Shown here piece after piece: positions 7,572-16,359 of a DNA stretch of 37,916 nt (position 1 is the first letter of the stretch; each line of letters opens with the position of its first letter). Both the position numbers and the translations under genes were made by a program. Source of the stretch: Rhodospirillaceae bacterium (GTDB lineage Bacteria > Pseudomonadota > Alphaproteobacteria > SP197). The stretch is taken from the NCBI GenBank assembly GCA_002722885.1, contig PBNE01000014.1, positions 4,161 through 42,076 on the forward strand, given 5' to 3'. The notes beneath the pieces are model-generated. The model did no database searches. It saw only the letters and a program-made list of their open reading frames with translations, and was not told the DNA's origin.

Positions 7572-9209
7572 CTAGACCTCCGCCCTCGGCAGCCCCCCCC
7601 TGCCCCGGATCGCATCGGCGATCTTTTCGGACATCATGACGGTGGGAGCATTCGTGTTGCCGGTCACCAGGATCGGCATCAGGGAGGCATCGACGACGCG
7701 CAGGTTTTCGACGCCCCTCACCCGCCCTTCAAGGTCGGTGACCGCGAGCGGATCGCTCTCCAGCCCCATCTTGCAGGTACCGACCGGGTGGTAACCGGAG
7801 ATGGCATGCTGCTCGACGCCGGCCAGGATCTCGGCATCGGTCCTGGCATCCTCGCCCGGCTGCATTTCGGTGCCACGGTAGGGGTCGAACGCGGGCTGAT
7901 GAGCCAGCTCGCGCGCCCATTTCACGGCATCGACGAACTCGCGCCGATCACGTTCCTCACTCAGGTAACGCGGATCCATCACCGGATGATCGCGCGGATC
8001 GGCGCTGCGCAGCTCCAGATAGCCGCGCGCCTCCGGGTGCATCTGGTTCACATCGAACTCAAAGCCGCCGCTCGCCGTCTTCTTGCGCGTGCGGGAATCC
8101 TCCTGCACCACCATCGGCGTGAAAAAGACCTGAAACTTCGGAAACTCGGGATCGTCGGCCTCGCCAAGCGAGAACGCTCCGGCGGACCAGAACGCATTGC
8201 CGCCCGGCCCCAGCTTGCCGCCCGAAAGGAAATAACTCGCCCCCAGCCATAAGGCCCGATGAGGCTGCTGCCAGCGGTCGAAGGTCGCGACCGGGTCCGT
8301 GCAGGCGAACTGCACGGGAATGTTCAGGTGGTCCTGCAGGTTCTGGCCCACGCCCGGCACATCGGCCACGACATCGATCCCCTTCCCGCGCAGATGATCC
8401 GCCGGTCCGATGCCCGACAGCATCAGAAGCTGCGGCGAACCGATCGCACCCTGACAGACAATCATCTCACGATCGGCGCGCGCCTCTTCCATCCTGCCGT
8501 TGCGCTCAAAACGCGCGCCCACCGCACGGCCGTTTTCGAGCACCAGCCCGGTGACGAAGCTGCCGGTCCTGATCTCAAGATTGGGCCGCCCTTTAGCCGA
8601 GCCGAGATAACACCGCGCCACGCTCGACCGCTTGCCGTCGCGGATCGTGAAATCGAGAATGCCGCCGCCGACCTGCCCAGCGCCGTTGAAATCCGGATTG
8701 CGCGGTAGGCCCGACTGAACACAGGCCTCCACAAAGGCCTCCTCGATCGGCAGCACACCACCGGCCGGGCCTGTCAGCAGCGGACCATCGTCACCGCGCC
8801 ACTGATCGCCGCCGCCTTCCCGGCTCTCCGCTTTTTTGAAGTATGGCAGCACATCGCCATAGGCCCAGCCTTCCAGGCCAAGCTGACGCCAGCGGTCGTA
8901 ATCCCGTGCGTTGCCGCGGATATAGATCATGCCGTTGATGGCACTCGACCCGCCCAGGCCCCGTCCCCGCGGCCAGTAGACCTGACGGTTAGCCAGGTAC
9001 GGCTGCGGTTCGGTGAGATAGTTCCAGTCGAACTTCGGGCGTCCCAATGCCATGGCGTTGGCCGTGGGCATATAGACACGGAAGTCCTTGTTGTTGGAGC
9101 CGACCTCGAGCACCAGAACCCGGACATCAGGGTCCTCGCTTAGACGTGTCGCCATCACCGATCCCGCCGAACCGCTGCCCACGATCACGTAATCAAAGTT
9201 CTCAGCCAT
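7572..9209 (-). CDS. GMC family FAD-dependent oxidoreductase (choline dehydrogenase-like)
   Basis: A 545-residue glucose-methanol-choline oxidoreductase oxidising an alcohol with FAD. It has the N-terminal FAD-binding GSGSAGS (residues 11-17), the GMC signature around PRGRGLGGSSAINGM, a second signature GAIGSPQLLMLSGIGP, and the C-terminal active site with His474 in SGYHPVGTCKMG and Asn518 in TGNTNAPTVMM. The start at 9209 encodes MAENFDYVIVGSG, placing the FAD loop correctly. It lies 8 bases downstream of the PhyH gene on the same strand, so the two are likely co-transcribed: a dioxygenase followed by an alcohol dehydrogenase would suit stepwise oxidation of one substrate. Substrate specificity (choline, glycol, other alcohol) cannot be assigned. 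Stop is TAG. Confidence 0.9.
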   Translation of the reverse strand: MAENFDYVIVGSGSAGSVMATRLSEDPDVRVLVLEVGSNNKDFRVYMPTANAMALGRPKFDWNYLTEPQPYLANRQVYWPRGRGLGGSSAINGMIYIRGNARDYDRWRQLGLEGWAYGDVLPYFKKAESREGGGDQWRGDDGPLLTGPAGGVLPIEEAFVEACVQSGLPRNPDFNGAGQVGGGILDFTIRDGKRSSVARCYLGSAKGRPNLEIRTGSFVTGLVLENGRAVGARFERNGRMEEARADREMIVCQGAIGSPQLLMLSGIGPADHLRGKGIDVVADVPGVGQNLQDHLNIPVQFACTDPVATFDRWQQPHRALWLGASYFLSGGKLGPGGNAFWSAGAFSLGEADDPEFPKFQVFFTPMVVQEDSRTRKKTASGGFEFDVNQMHPEARGYLELRSADPRDHPVMDPRYLSEERDRREFVDAVKWARELAHQPAFDPYRGTEMQPGEDARTDAEILAGVEQHAISGYHPVGTCKMGLESDPLAVTDLEGRVRGVENLRVVDASLMPILVTGNTNAPTVMMSEKIADAIRGRGGLPRAEV

Positions 9210-9217
9210 CGCCTGTC

Positions 9218-10024
9218 CTAACGCTTGTTGCCGGGATGGAGAGCCCGGGTCAGAGGTTCGCCCTCGTTGCGGGCATTTTCGCTGCGATGGTCATAACCGC
9301 GTTCACGTTCCCATGCGATCATCGCTGCCGACCGGTAGTTCAGCACCAGCGCCCGCCGCCTTCCATCGGTGGTGTTGCCGCCTGCACTGTGCAGCATGTT
9401 GCCGTGGTGGAAGGTCGCGCCGCCTTCCGGCAACGGAACTGCCACGCCTTCGCCAGCAGCCACCTCGGTCGTCAGGGCCTGCCCGTTGCTGCCTGCCCAG
9501 GTGTGGGGCCTTGTCGGCTCGGTGTGCGAGCCGGGCACAAAGGCCATGCAGCCGCTTTCCACCGTGACGTTTTCAAGCGCCAGCCAGACCGACAGCGAGC
9601 GGCGGTCCGGGATATCGGGCAGCCAGTAGGCTTGGTCCTGATGCCAGGGGGTCGGTGTTGCCGCGCCGGGCAGCTTGTCCATGAGCATCGTCATGTCGAG
9701 CTCCATGTCCTCGCCCAGGATGGTGCGCGCCGCCGCCAAGGCCAGCACCGCATACCGGCCTTCCAGCACCTCGGGCACGAAGTCATGGACCTGCATGATC
9801 TGGGTGATGCGTTCGACTGCGGGCGCCTCGTCCTCGAAGTCGCCGAGATCCATTCGCTGTTGACCGGTATCAACCGTGCCGTCATAGAGCGGCTCGACCA
9901 GCTCTCTCAGACGTGCGGTCTCGTCACGGCTGATCAGGTCGTCGACCACAAGCACGCCGTCACGCGCGAACTGCTGCGCATGATGCTCGCCAACCGGTGC
10001 TGTGGTGCGTTCGAGTAGCGCCAT
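9218..10024 (-). CDS. Phytanoyl-CoA dioxygenase (PhyH) family oxygenase
   Basis: A Fe(II)/2-oxoglutarate-dependent oxygenase of 268 residues. The proximal facial triad is intact in PWHQDQAYW (HxD), the distal His lies in HHGNMLHSAGGNTT with a following Arg for 2-oxoglutarate, and a FVPGSH strand lies between. ATG 10024 is preferred over GTG 10030 because GGGGA is then six bases upstream. It precedes the GMC oxidoreductase by 8 bases and is probably the first gene of that two-gene operon. In contrast with the copy at 1292-2185, the iron ligands are present. The substrate is unknown; the family includes hydroxylases of lipids, ectoine and small secondary metabolites. Confidence 0.88.
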   Translation of the reverse strand: MALLERTTAPVGEHHAQQFARDGVLVVDDLISRDETARLRELVEPLYDGTVDTGQQRMDLGDFEDEAPAVERITQIMQVHDFVPEVLEGRYAVLALAAARTILGEDMELDMTMLMDKLPGAATPTPWHQDQAYWLPDIPDRRSLSVWLALENVTVESGCMAFVPGSHTEPTRPHTWAGSNGQALTTEVAAGEGVAVPLPEGGATFHHGNMLHSAGGNTTDGRRRALVLNYRSAAMIAWERERGYDHRSENARNEGEPLTRALHPGNKR

Positions 10025-10299
10025 CTCCACTCCCCAGGAGAAAGGCTACCACGAGACGGCTCCAACGCCAGCGCCTGATGGGATGGTGTTCCCTTAGTTC
10101 GGGACCCATTAAATCGCTCGCGACCAGACCCGCTGAGATGTTCTAGCCTCTAGGTCAGGTCCCACGGTGACGGTCGCCCCCGGAAGGCACACACGAGTCC
10201 GCTGATGCGTTGTGGCCTCGGCTTCGATCTTGAGCCGAAGTGACAGCCAAAACCCATGAGGGCATAATACCGTCATGAAACGGTTCGGTGCACGACTAG

Positions 10300-10428
10300 T
10301 GCGCCGTAAAGGCGATCCCTGCAGGAGACCTGACCGACGCAGACCTTTCCCTCGCGTACCTGGAGGGCGCAACCTGCATTGATGAACGGGTCTGTGCCGA
10401 AAACTCATTCGGGGATCGTGGATGCCGA
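10300..10428 (+). pseudogene. C-terminal remnant of a pentapeptide-repeat protein
   Basis: This plus-strand frame reads about 43 residues including GDLTDADLSLAYLEGAT, i.e. successive A(D/N)LxX-type pentapeptides. It is followed by a Cys-rich tail with IDERVCAENS and FGDRGC, closely resembling the usual end of alphaproteobacterial pentapeptide-repeat proteins. No start is available and an in-frame TAG lies at 10297-10299. It runs directly into the antisense aconitase-X remnant near 10425. I read it as the surviving 3' tip of a deleted gene. Function in this state is unlikely. Confidence 0.4.
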
Positions 10429-10660
10429 CATTGGTGTAGGTCGGCACCACCACCTCGGCGCCTTCATCGGCGAGCCATGTGAGAAAGTCGTAATGCGACT
10501 GGATCTTCGCGAAGGTCGTGTTCGTATAGGCCGCCTCGATCGGCACAAACCGCGCCGCGCCGTGCACCGCACCCGCCTTCATCAGCAACCCGATGGCAAA
10601 TTCCAACAACGGCCCACGCCAACCCTCAGCCATCACCTAGTCATCAGGTGTCAGCTTCAT
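10422..10660 (-). pseudogene. N-terminal remnant of an aconitase X (DUF521-like) protein with in-frame TAG at codon 8
   Basis: ATG at 10660 has GAGG upstream and reads MKLTPDD, TAG (10637-10639), then VMAEGWRGPLLEFAIGLLMKAG. This continues through the segments GAARFVPIEAAYTN and EVVVPTYTNVGIHDP. This corresponds to the first ~75 residues of aconitase X proteins, whose large subunit normally has over 300 residues and carries [Fe-S] ligands later in the chain. Homology ends near 10425, where the pentapeptide-repeat remnant begins on the other strand. The remaining frame to 10109 has no recognisable content. The fragment lies 9 bases downstream of the TauD-type gene on the same strand, so an intact ancestor was probably its operon partner. 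Confidence 0.5.
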
Positions 10661-10669
10661 GGTGAGGCC

Positions 10670-11518
10670 TCAGTGATAGGGCTGGTCACCCAGCACCGTG
10701 ATCCGGTGCATCTTCCGGTGGCTGATGAAGTTCGAGGTCGCGATGTGCATGGTCGCACGGTTGTCCCACATCACGAGGTCATGCTTCGTCCAGGTGTGGC
10801 GCATCTGGTAGTTCGGGTGCTCCGCAAACTCGCAGAGCATGCGCAGCAGATAATCGCGCTCGACATACCCCAGCCCGTTGATGTGTTTGGTGAAGGTCCG
10901 GTTCACGAATAGGCCCTTCCGCCCCGTCTCGGGATGGGTGCGCACGACGGGATGGGTCTGCGGCGGCAGGTCGATGATGTCGGCGGCCAGCTTTTCGATG
11001 CCGCCGGGGCCGGCCAGAACCATCTCGCCGAACGACATGTAATAGTCGTGGGTCGCGGTCATGTCCTCAATCAGCTCGCGGATCTTCGGCGACAGCGCCT
11101 CATAGGGCGCCTGCAGGCTCGACCAAAGCGTATCGCCCCCACCGCCCACCGGCAGCACCTGCGCGTGCAGAATCGACGCCATGGCCGGCTTCTCACGGAA
11201 CGTCACGTCGGTGTGCCAGATATCGTTGTAGGGCGCGTCAGCCGAGCCGTCCTGTTCGATCACCGTAACCTCAGGCTGCTCCGGTACGCGGCCGAACACC
11301 GGGTGCGGTGGTTCGACCTCGCCGAAACGGCGCGCAAAGGTGAGCTGCTGTGCAGGCGTGATGTGCTGTTCAGGAATCACGATCACCAGATGATCCAGCA
11401 ACGCCTGCCTGACATCGGCATAGGTGCCCTCGTCCATCTCGCGGGTCAGATCGAGACCTTCGATCACCGCACCGATTGTCGGGTTGATCGGACGAACATC
11501 GATGTTGGCATGCGGCAT
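10670..11518 (-). CDS. TauD/TfdA family Fe(II)/2-oxoglutarate dioxygenase
   Basis: A 282-residue taurine-dioxygenase-like enzyme coupling 2-oxoglutarate decarboxylation to substrate hydroxylation. The iron site has HxD in IWHTDVTF, and the distal region H-x(n)-R lies near the C-terminus in SNFISHRKMHRITVLGD, where an Arg binds the co-substrate. The N-terminal portion (PTIGAVIEGLDL, DHLVIVIPEQHITPAQQLTFARRFGE) is typical of the family. ATG 11518 is chosen because AAGGGA lies eight bases upstream and the family N-terminus starts there; 90 further upstream codons are unrelated. It is followed by the aconitase-X remnant. Taurine is one possible substrate, but TfdA-type acids or others fit as well. 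Confidence 0.88.
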   Translation of the reverse strand: MPHANIDVRPINPTIGAVIEGLDLTREMDEGTYADVRQALLDHLVIVIPEQHITPAQQLTFARRFGEVEPPHPVFGRVPEQPEVTVIEQDGSADAPYNDIWHTDVTFREKPAMASILHAQVLPVGGGGDTLWSSLQAPYEALSPKIRELIEDMTATHDYYMSFGEMVLAGPGGIEKLAADIIDLPPQTHPVVRTHPETGRKGLFVNRTFTKHINGLGYVERDYLLRMLCEFAEHPNYQMRHTWTKHDLVMWDNRATMHIATSNFISHRKMHRITVLGDQPYH

Positions 11519-11771
11519 GGCCCAGTCCCTTCGTGGCAGAGCCCGAGTGGACACCCGCGCCCGTGAGCACGTCAAGACGCACGACGTCGCGTCACCCTGT
11601 GTTACCGCCCGTGACCGTTCCGACATTCTGCAATTGCACGGACGGCCCATCATGGGAAGTACGGGGCTCTTCAAATGCGAACAATCGCTGCTGTAGCTCA
11701 GTACAAACGCCACTCCAGAGGTCCGAAGGTCTGGCGTAACATTCAAAACGGGCCTGAAGGATGAAGCCACG
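11519..11771. other. Intergenic region without recognisable gene
   Basis: This stretch lies between the minus-strand TauD-type gene and the weak plus-strand frame at 11772. It should contain the TauD promoter region. I see the AAGGGA ribosome site of that gene at its left edge but no clear promoter boxes, RNA gene or repeat. Confidence 0.5.
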
Positions 11772-12083
11772 ATGATCAGCCTCCGCAACTACGTCGTCGC
11801 TCAGGACGCTTTGACTTCGCACCACGCAACCACATTCGGTGCAGACATGGCCGCCCGGTTCGACACCGTCTCTCCCGACTCGATCCTGTCGTAAACCGCG
11901 ATGGCCAGTGACAAGGCGGGAACGGGCGTCTGGACCTGTGCCGGAAAAAACATCGAAACGCAGGGCGCTTCGGCCGCGGCAACGAACGGCTGGGGCTGCC
12001 CTCCAATCGATCCCGAAGGTGTCACGGCGAGTGATATGGCAGTCACCCAAACTTGGACCTGTCTCGACAACAGCCTGAACTGA
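11772..12083 (+). pseudogene. Unrecognised small protein with two Trp-Thr-Cys motifs, interrupted by TAA
   Basis: From ATG 11772 the frame reads 40 residues, then TAA (11892-11894), then continues in the same frame through ATG 11901 to TGA at 12081-12083. The second part has VWTCAGK, NGWGCPP and TWTCLDN, a spaced Trp/Cys pattern suggesting one small disulfide-bearing module. I do not recognise a family. It could be a real 60-residue gene starting at 11901, although no good ribosome site precedes it, or an older gene with a nonsense codon, or chance. The downstream SDR gene at 12208 has its own strong ribosome site. Confidence 0.25.
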
Positions 12084-12207
12084 CCCCGCAACAATCGTGC
12101 GGTCTCTCCAGGGGGCGGCGTTCGCGTCGCCCCTTTCCTTTGTCTGATCTGGTCGCGGTTCGCACCAGTCCGGTTCATACTCCCACCTTCTGCGAGAGGA
12201 GGACACG

Positions 12208-13047
12208 ATGGGCGAACTTGACGGCAAGGTGGCCTGGGTCACGGGCGGAGCGTCCGGCATGGGCTACGCCTCTGCCCTGCGTCTGGCGGAGATGGGGGCA
12301 GCGGTCGCGATCGGTTCTTTGACCGAAGACATGGCCGAAGGCCGCATGGACCCGGGACAGCGCGCCTTCACCCCCGCGGCCGAAGCGCTGGAAACCTCCC
12401 GCGCGGCCATTGCCAAGCATGGCGTGAAAACCTGTGCTGCGCCGCTCGACATCACCGATCCTGAGTCGGTGGCAACAAACCACGCCGCCATCGTTGCCGA
12501 ACTCGGACCTGTCGACATCCTGATCAACGCCGCGGGCAACTCCGGTCGCTCTCCCATCGTCGCCCATCCCGACGGCCTGTGGCAGGCCATGCTGGAGGTC
12601 AATCTCACCGGCTCCTATCGGACCACGAAGACCTGCCTGCCGCACATGATCGATAACAGCTGGGGCCGTGTCGTAATGTTCTCGTCGACCGCTGGGCTGA
12701 TCGGCGCCGAACTCCACGCCGCCTACTGCGCCGCCAAACACGGCCTGCTCGGGCTCATGCGCTGCGTCGCACTCGAAGGCGCACCACACGGCATCACTTG
12801 TAACGCGATCTGTCCGGGCTGGGTCGCCACCGACCAGAATCGGCGCGGATCCGAACAGGAAGCCGCCATGATGGGTCTTGATGTCAGTGTCGAGGAGTTC
12901 CGCGAGATGATGGCCGAGAAGTGGATTCCCACGAAACGCTTCCTCACCCCTGAGGAGATCGGCGCCTATGTCGCCTTTCTTTCCAGCGACGCGGCCCGCG
13001 GCATCACCGGCGAGGCCCTGCGCGTCGCCGGCGGCTCGGTCTGGTAG
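12208..13047 (+). CDS. SDR family oxidoreductase
   Basis: A 279-residue short-chain dehydrogenase with the cofactor loop TGGASGMG (residues 13-20), the NAAGN motif, catalytic Ser in MFSSTAG and Tyr/Lys in YCAAKHG, followed by PGWVATD. There is an insertion after the second strand (around EDMAEGRMDPGQRAF), so it is somewhat longer than 250-residue relatives. AGGAGG precedes ATG 12208. It is the first plus-strand gene of the redox block; the molybdopterin enzyme starts 200 bases later, so co-transcription is possible but not required. Substrate unknown. Confidence 0.88.
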   Translation: MGELDGKVAWVTGGASGMGYASALRLAEMGAAVAIGSLTEDMAEGRMDPGQRAFTPAAEALETSRAAIAKHGVKTCAAPLDITDPESVATNHAAIVAELGPVDILINAAGNSGRSPIVAHPDGLWQAMLEVNLTGSYRTTKTCLPHMIDNSWGRVVMFSSTAGLIGAELHAAYCAAKHGLLGLMRCVALEGAPHGITCNAICPGWVATDQNRRGSEQEAAMMGLDVSVEEFREMMAEKWIPTKRFLTPEEIGAYVAFLSSDAARGITGEALRVAGGSVW

Positions 13048-13249
13048 TCCTCCCGTCCAATTCGCCGGTCGACTCCACCCGATTGGCCCTGCCGATTTGG
13101 AGTCATCCGCCCGCATCGTGGCACCATTGCCACGGCAACTCGTCTCCGCTACCACTGACGTCGTTCGGCGGCGCAAGCGAAGCGGCCGCCCGGCGTCTGA
13201 GGGATCATGAGGTGAGTCGCCAGCGGCTCACCGAAACAGAGATATCACC

Positions 13250-15268
13250 ATGTCCGACCGCGAGATTATCAAGACCACCTGCCCGCGCGATTGTTATGAC
13301 GGTTGCGGCATCGCGGTTATCAAGCGCGAGGGTCAGATCACGAAAGTCTTGGGCGATCCCGATCATCCGGTCGCGCGCGGTGCACTCTGCGGCAAGTGTG
13401 CGGTCGCCTACAACGGCGTCTGGCTCGACCCCGAGGCACGCCTGCTCTACCCCATGCGCCGCACAGGCCCCAAGGGTTCCGCCCAGTTCGAGCGCATCTC
13501 GTGGGACGAGGCGATTGCCGAGATCACCGCGAAACTCAAAGAGATCAGCGCCAATCAGGGCCCGCAGGCGGTTCTCCACACCCACTACACCGGAACCTGC
13601 TCGAACATCGCCAACAGCTTCCCCGAGCGGTTCTTCTCCGTACTCGGCGCCACCGAGGCCACACCCGATACCATCTGCAACAACGCCGGCCACGCCGCCT
13701 GGGGTTATGTCTTCGGCACCAGTGTGGAGGGCTTTGACCCGCGCCAGGCCAAAGACAGCGCCTGCATCTTGGTCTGGGGTGCCAATCCCAGCGCCAGCGC
13801 GCCCCATGTCCACAAGCACTGGCTCAAGGAAAGCCCCGCCAGGGTCGTGGTGATTGATCCCGTGCGGCACGACACCGCCGCCGAGGCCGACCTTCATCTC
13901 CAGCTCCGTCCCGGCAGCGACGCGGCACTGGCCTTCGGGCTCATGCACATCGCCCGGCGCGACGGTCTGCTCGACCATGACTACATCGCCGCCCATGTTC
14001 TGGGCTACGACGCCGTCGAGGCCGATATCGAGGCCGCCACCCCGGTCTGGACCGCCGTGAAGACCGACCTTGCCATTGATGACATCGAAGAGGCCGCCCG
14101 GCTCTATGCCACCGGCCCCTCCCTGCTCTGGCTCGGCCAGGGCCTGCAGCGCCAGCATCGCGGCGGCAACATCTTCCGCGCTTGCGCCATGCTGCCCGCC
14201 TTCACCGGCAATGTCGGCAAGCCCGGCGCCGGGTTCTACTATCTCAACGGCAGCGCGGAGATCATCGCGCGCAAGGGCACAGCACCGGAGTACCACGCGC
14301 CCGACGACAGCGCGGCAGCGCCCGAGATCAGCCAGATGGAGGTGCCCGCGGCCCTCAACGATCCCGACCGCTTCAAGGCCTACATGGTCTGGAACTGCAA
14401 CCCCGTCGCCTCGAACCCCGATCAGGCGAAGATTCGCTCGGGCCTCACCCGCGACGATCTCTTCACCGTGGTGATCGACCCCTTCCCGACCGACACCGCA
14501 GCCTATGCCGACATCGTGCTGCCCGCCGCGAGCTTCCTGGAGTTCGACGATCTCTCCGGCTCCTACTTCCACTTCACCGTGGGCGCGCAGGTCAAGGCGG
14601 CCGAGCCCATGGGCGAAAGCCTGCCCAACCAGGAGATCTTCCGCCGGCTCGCCACCGCCATGGGCTTCGAGCAGCCGTTCCTCCATCGCACCGATCAGGA
14701 GATGATCGACAAGGCGCTCAAGGCCATGGATTGCGGCCTCACCTGGGACGAACTGAAAGATAAGGGCTGGGCCTGGGGCACGCCGGAACCGCTCAATCTC
14801 TGGGAACAGGGCACCTTCCCCACCCCCAGCGGCAAGATCGAGATCGCCAGCCAGGCCGCCCAGGCCGACGGCCACCCGCTCACCCCCCAGCCCACGGTCG
14901 ACGAGGCCCCCGCCAACGGGCGTCTGCGCCTGCTCAGTCCCGCGGGCAAATGGCTGATGAACTCAAGCTACGGCAACGACCCCCGCATCCAGGAACTCCA
15001 GGGCGACGCCTCGGTCGCCATCCATCCCGACGACGCCAAACACCGCGGCATCACCGACGGCCAGAAGGTCACCCTCAGCAACGACGCCGCCAGCCTCCAG
15101 ATGACCGCCGTCGTCAGCGACATCATTCCAGCCGGCACCCTCCTCACTGACAAATCCCGCTGGCCCAACGCCGAAGGCGGCCAGAACGTGAACGCCCTCC
15201 ACATCCCGGAAAAGACTGACATGGGTGAGAGCACGAGTGTGCATGGGGTGGAGGTCGGAATAGCCTAA
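13250..15268 (+). CDS. Molybdopterin-dependent oxidoreductase with N-terminal [4Fe-4S] site (DMSO reductase superfamily)
   Basis: A 672-residue catalytic subunit binding bis-MGD. Cys11, Cys15, Cys19 and Cys47 (CxxxCxxxC...C, in TTCPRDCYDGCGI and GALCGKC) form the [4Fe-4S] site. Cys143 in TICNNAG lies near where the Mo-ligating residue is expected, but this is inference. Cofactor-binding segments include LVWGANPSASAPH, GKPGAGFYYLNG and the C-terminal dinucleotide-binding domain (VAIHPDDAKHRGITDGQKV). There is no twin-arginine signal, so it should act in the cytoplasm. No Fe-S or membrane partner subunit is adjacent, so its electron acceptor is unclear. Formate dehydrogenase or thiosulfate/polysulfide reductase are family names often attached by similarity; substrate is not predictable here. 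Stop is TAA. Confidence 0.88.
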   Translation: MSDREIIKTTCPRDCYDGCGIAVIKREGQITKVLGDPDHPVARGALCGKCAVAYNGVWLDPEARLLYPMRRTGPKGSAQFERISWDEAIAEITAKLKEISANQGPQAVLHTHYTGTCSNIANSFPERFFSVLGATEATPDTICNNAGHAAWGYVFGTSVEGFDPRQAKDSACILVWGANPSASAPHVHKHWLKESPARVVVIDPVRHDTAAEADLHLQLRPGSDAALAFGLMHIARRDGLLDHDYIAAHVLGYDAVEADIEAATPVWTAVKTDLAIDDIEEAARLYATGPSLLWLGQGLQRQHRGGNIFRACAMLPAFTGNVGKPGAGFYYLNGSAEIIARKGTAPEYHAPDDSAAAPEISQMEVPAALNDPDRFKAYMVWNCNPVASNPDQAKIRSGLTRDDLFTVVIDPFPTDTAAYADIVLPAASFLEFDDLSGSYFHFTVGAQVKAAEPMGESLPNQEIFRRLATAMGFEQPFLHRTDQEMIDKALKAMDCGLTWDELKDKGWAWGTPEPLNLWEQGTFPTPSGKIEIASQAAQADGHPLTPQPTVDEAPANGRLRLLSPAGKWLMNSSYGNDPRIQELQGDASVAIHPDDAKHRGITDGQKVTLSNDAASLQMTAVVSDIIPAGTLLTDKSRWPNAEGGQNVNALHIPEKTDMGESTSVHGVEVGIA

Positions 15269-15390
15269 TCGACTAGGGCAGCTATTCGCTTAGCCTATCT
15301 GTGACGTAATACAGACCCCAAAAGGTAACGATCAGCAAACCACTGATGACTTCTCATTGCTCTAACGGACACGACTTAACCTTTGCTCGC

Positions 15391-16287
15391 TTAACAGCAC
15401 CCGATATGGCTCTGCCATCGCGGCACCCCACTCTCCCCGCCGACATAGTCGATGTCGCTCTGCACCGTGGGATACCTCGCTTCTTCGCCCGCTTCCACGA
15501 ACCGCGTCAGGGGGCCCACCGGCATAGGCGCAACGCCCTGAAAGAACGCCAGGCTCATGCGGGGTTGTTCGGTTCCGCGCACGCGGTGGCGCACGGCGGG
15601 GATTTGGCCGTTGGTGAAAAGTTCCATCCAGTCGCCGGGGATCACGACCAGCGCGCCTGAAGGGTCCGCCGGGGCGGTGATCCAGGCGCCGTCGCGGCCG
15701 CGTATGCCGAGGGATTCGCGGTCCTGGCTCAGCATGGTGAAGACCACGGCGTCGGAGTGTTCGTGCAGGCCGTCGTCGGAGACCGTGGTGCCGGGGTAGT
15801 GCTTCAGCGCCACATAACCGGGTTCGTACTGCAAGAACCCGCGCGCCTCGCCCAGCACCGCCTCGAAGGCCCCCAGCAACGCCCGTGAGATGGCGTCCAG
15901 CAGTGCCATCACCGTCTTGACGCTGGCGCTGAAGCCCGGGGCCAGCGTGTGGTCGGGCCACAGGGTGCGCTCGGTCTCCACGGTGAAGCCATATTCCTGC
16001 TTGGGCTCGGTGGTCGCGCGTTCGGCCTCGCTCATGTGGCTGGTGTAGACCGGGTGCTCGCGCATCAGCATCCAGCCTCCCGACGCCTCGCCCACCTTCA
16101 CGGACTGGTGGTAGCGCTGCCGTTGGGCCAGCGGCAGGGCCGTGAAGGCCTCCCAGCGTTCCATGGCGTCGGCGATCGGCTGCAGCGCGTCACCGGTCAG
16201 GATCAGATGGCCGTCCTCCATCAGTGCGGTGCGCACCGCGTCGGCCACCACATCACGTTCGCCTTCCAAGAGCAGATCGACCTTCAT
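15391..16287 (-). CDS. Isopenicillin N synthase-like Fe(II)/2-oxoglutarate oxygenase
   Basis: A 298-residue non-haem iron oxygenase of the IPNS/2OG-Fe(II) superfamily. The proximal pair is His and Asp in LHEHSDAVVFTML, the distal His in VRHRVRG, and the RxS co-substrate motif in RMSLAFF. ATG 16287 has GGAGG six bases upstream; a 21-residue extension is disregarded. It is followed upstream (minus strand) by the DmdA-like gene whose stop is 73 bases before this start, so both are likely one transcription unit. Bacterial members act on varied small molecules, so the reaction is unassigned. Pairing with a folate-type methyl transferase and two molybdoenzymes suggests breakdown of a methylated or sulfur compound. 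Confidence 0.85.
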   Translation of the reverse strand: MKVDLLLEGERDVVADAVRTALMEDGHLILTGDALQPIADAMERWEAFTALPLAQRQRYHQSVKVGEASGGWMLMREHPVYTSHMSEAERATTEPKQEYGFTVETERTLWPDHTLAPGFSASVKTVMALLDAISRALLGAFEAVLGEARGFLQYEPGYVALKHYPGTTVSDDGLHEHSDAVVFTMLSQDRESLGIRGRDGAWITAPADPSGALVVIPGDWMELFTNGQIPAVRHRVRGTEQPRMSLAFFQGVAPMPVGPLTRFVEAGEEARYPTVQSDIDYVGGESGVPRWQSHIGCC

Positions 16288-16359
16288 CCCAAACCTCCGG
16301 CGTGTAACCGGGGCAGCATGATCCAGATCGGCCGCGTTGTCACAGCCCACCGGCGGTGA

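Noticed and set aside
13205..14875. Long minus-strand frame (556 residues) opposite the molybdopterin gene
   Set aside because: Repetitive Gly/Val/Ala-rich shadow of a high-GC gene with no domain pattern; the plus strand has clear cofactor motifs.
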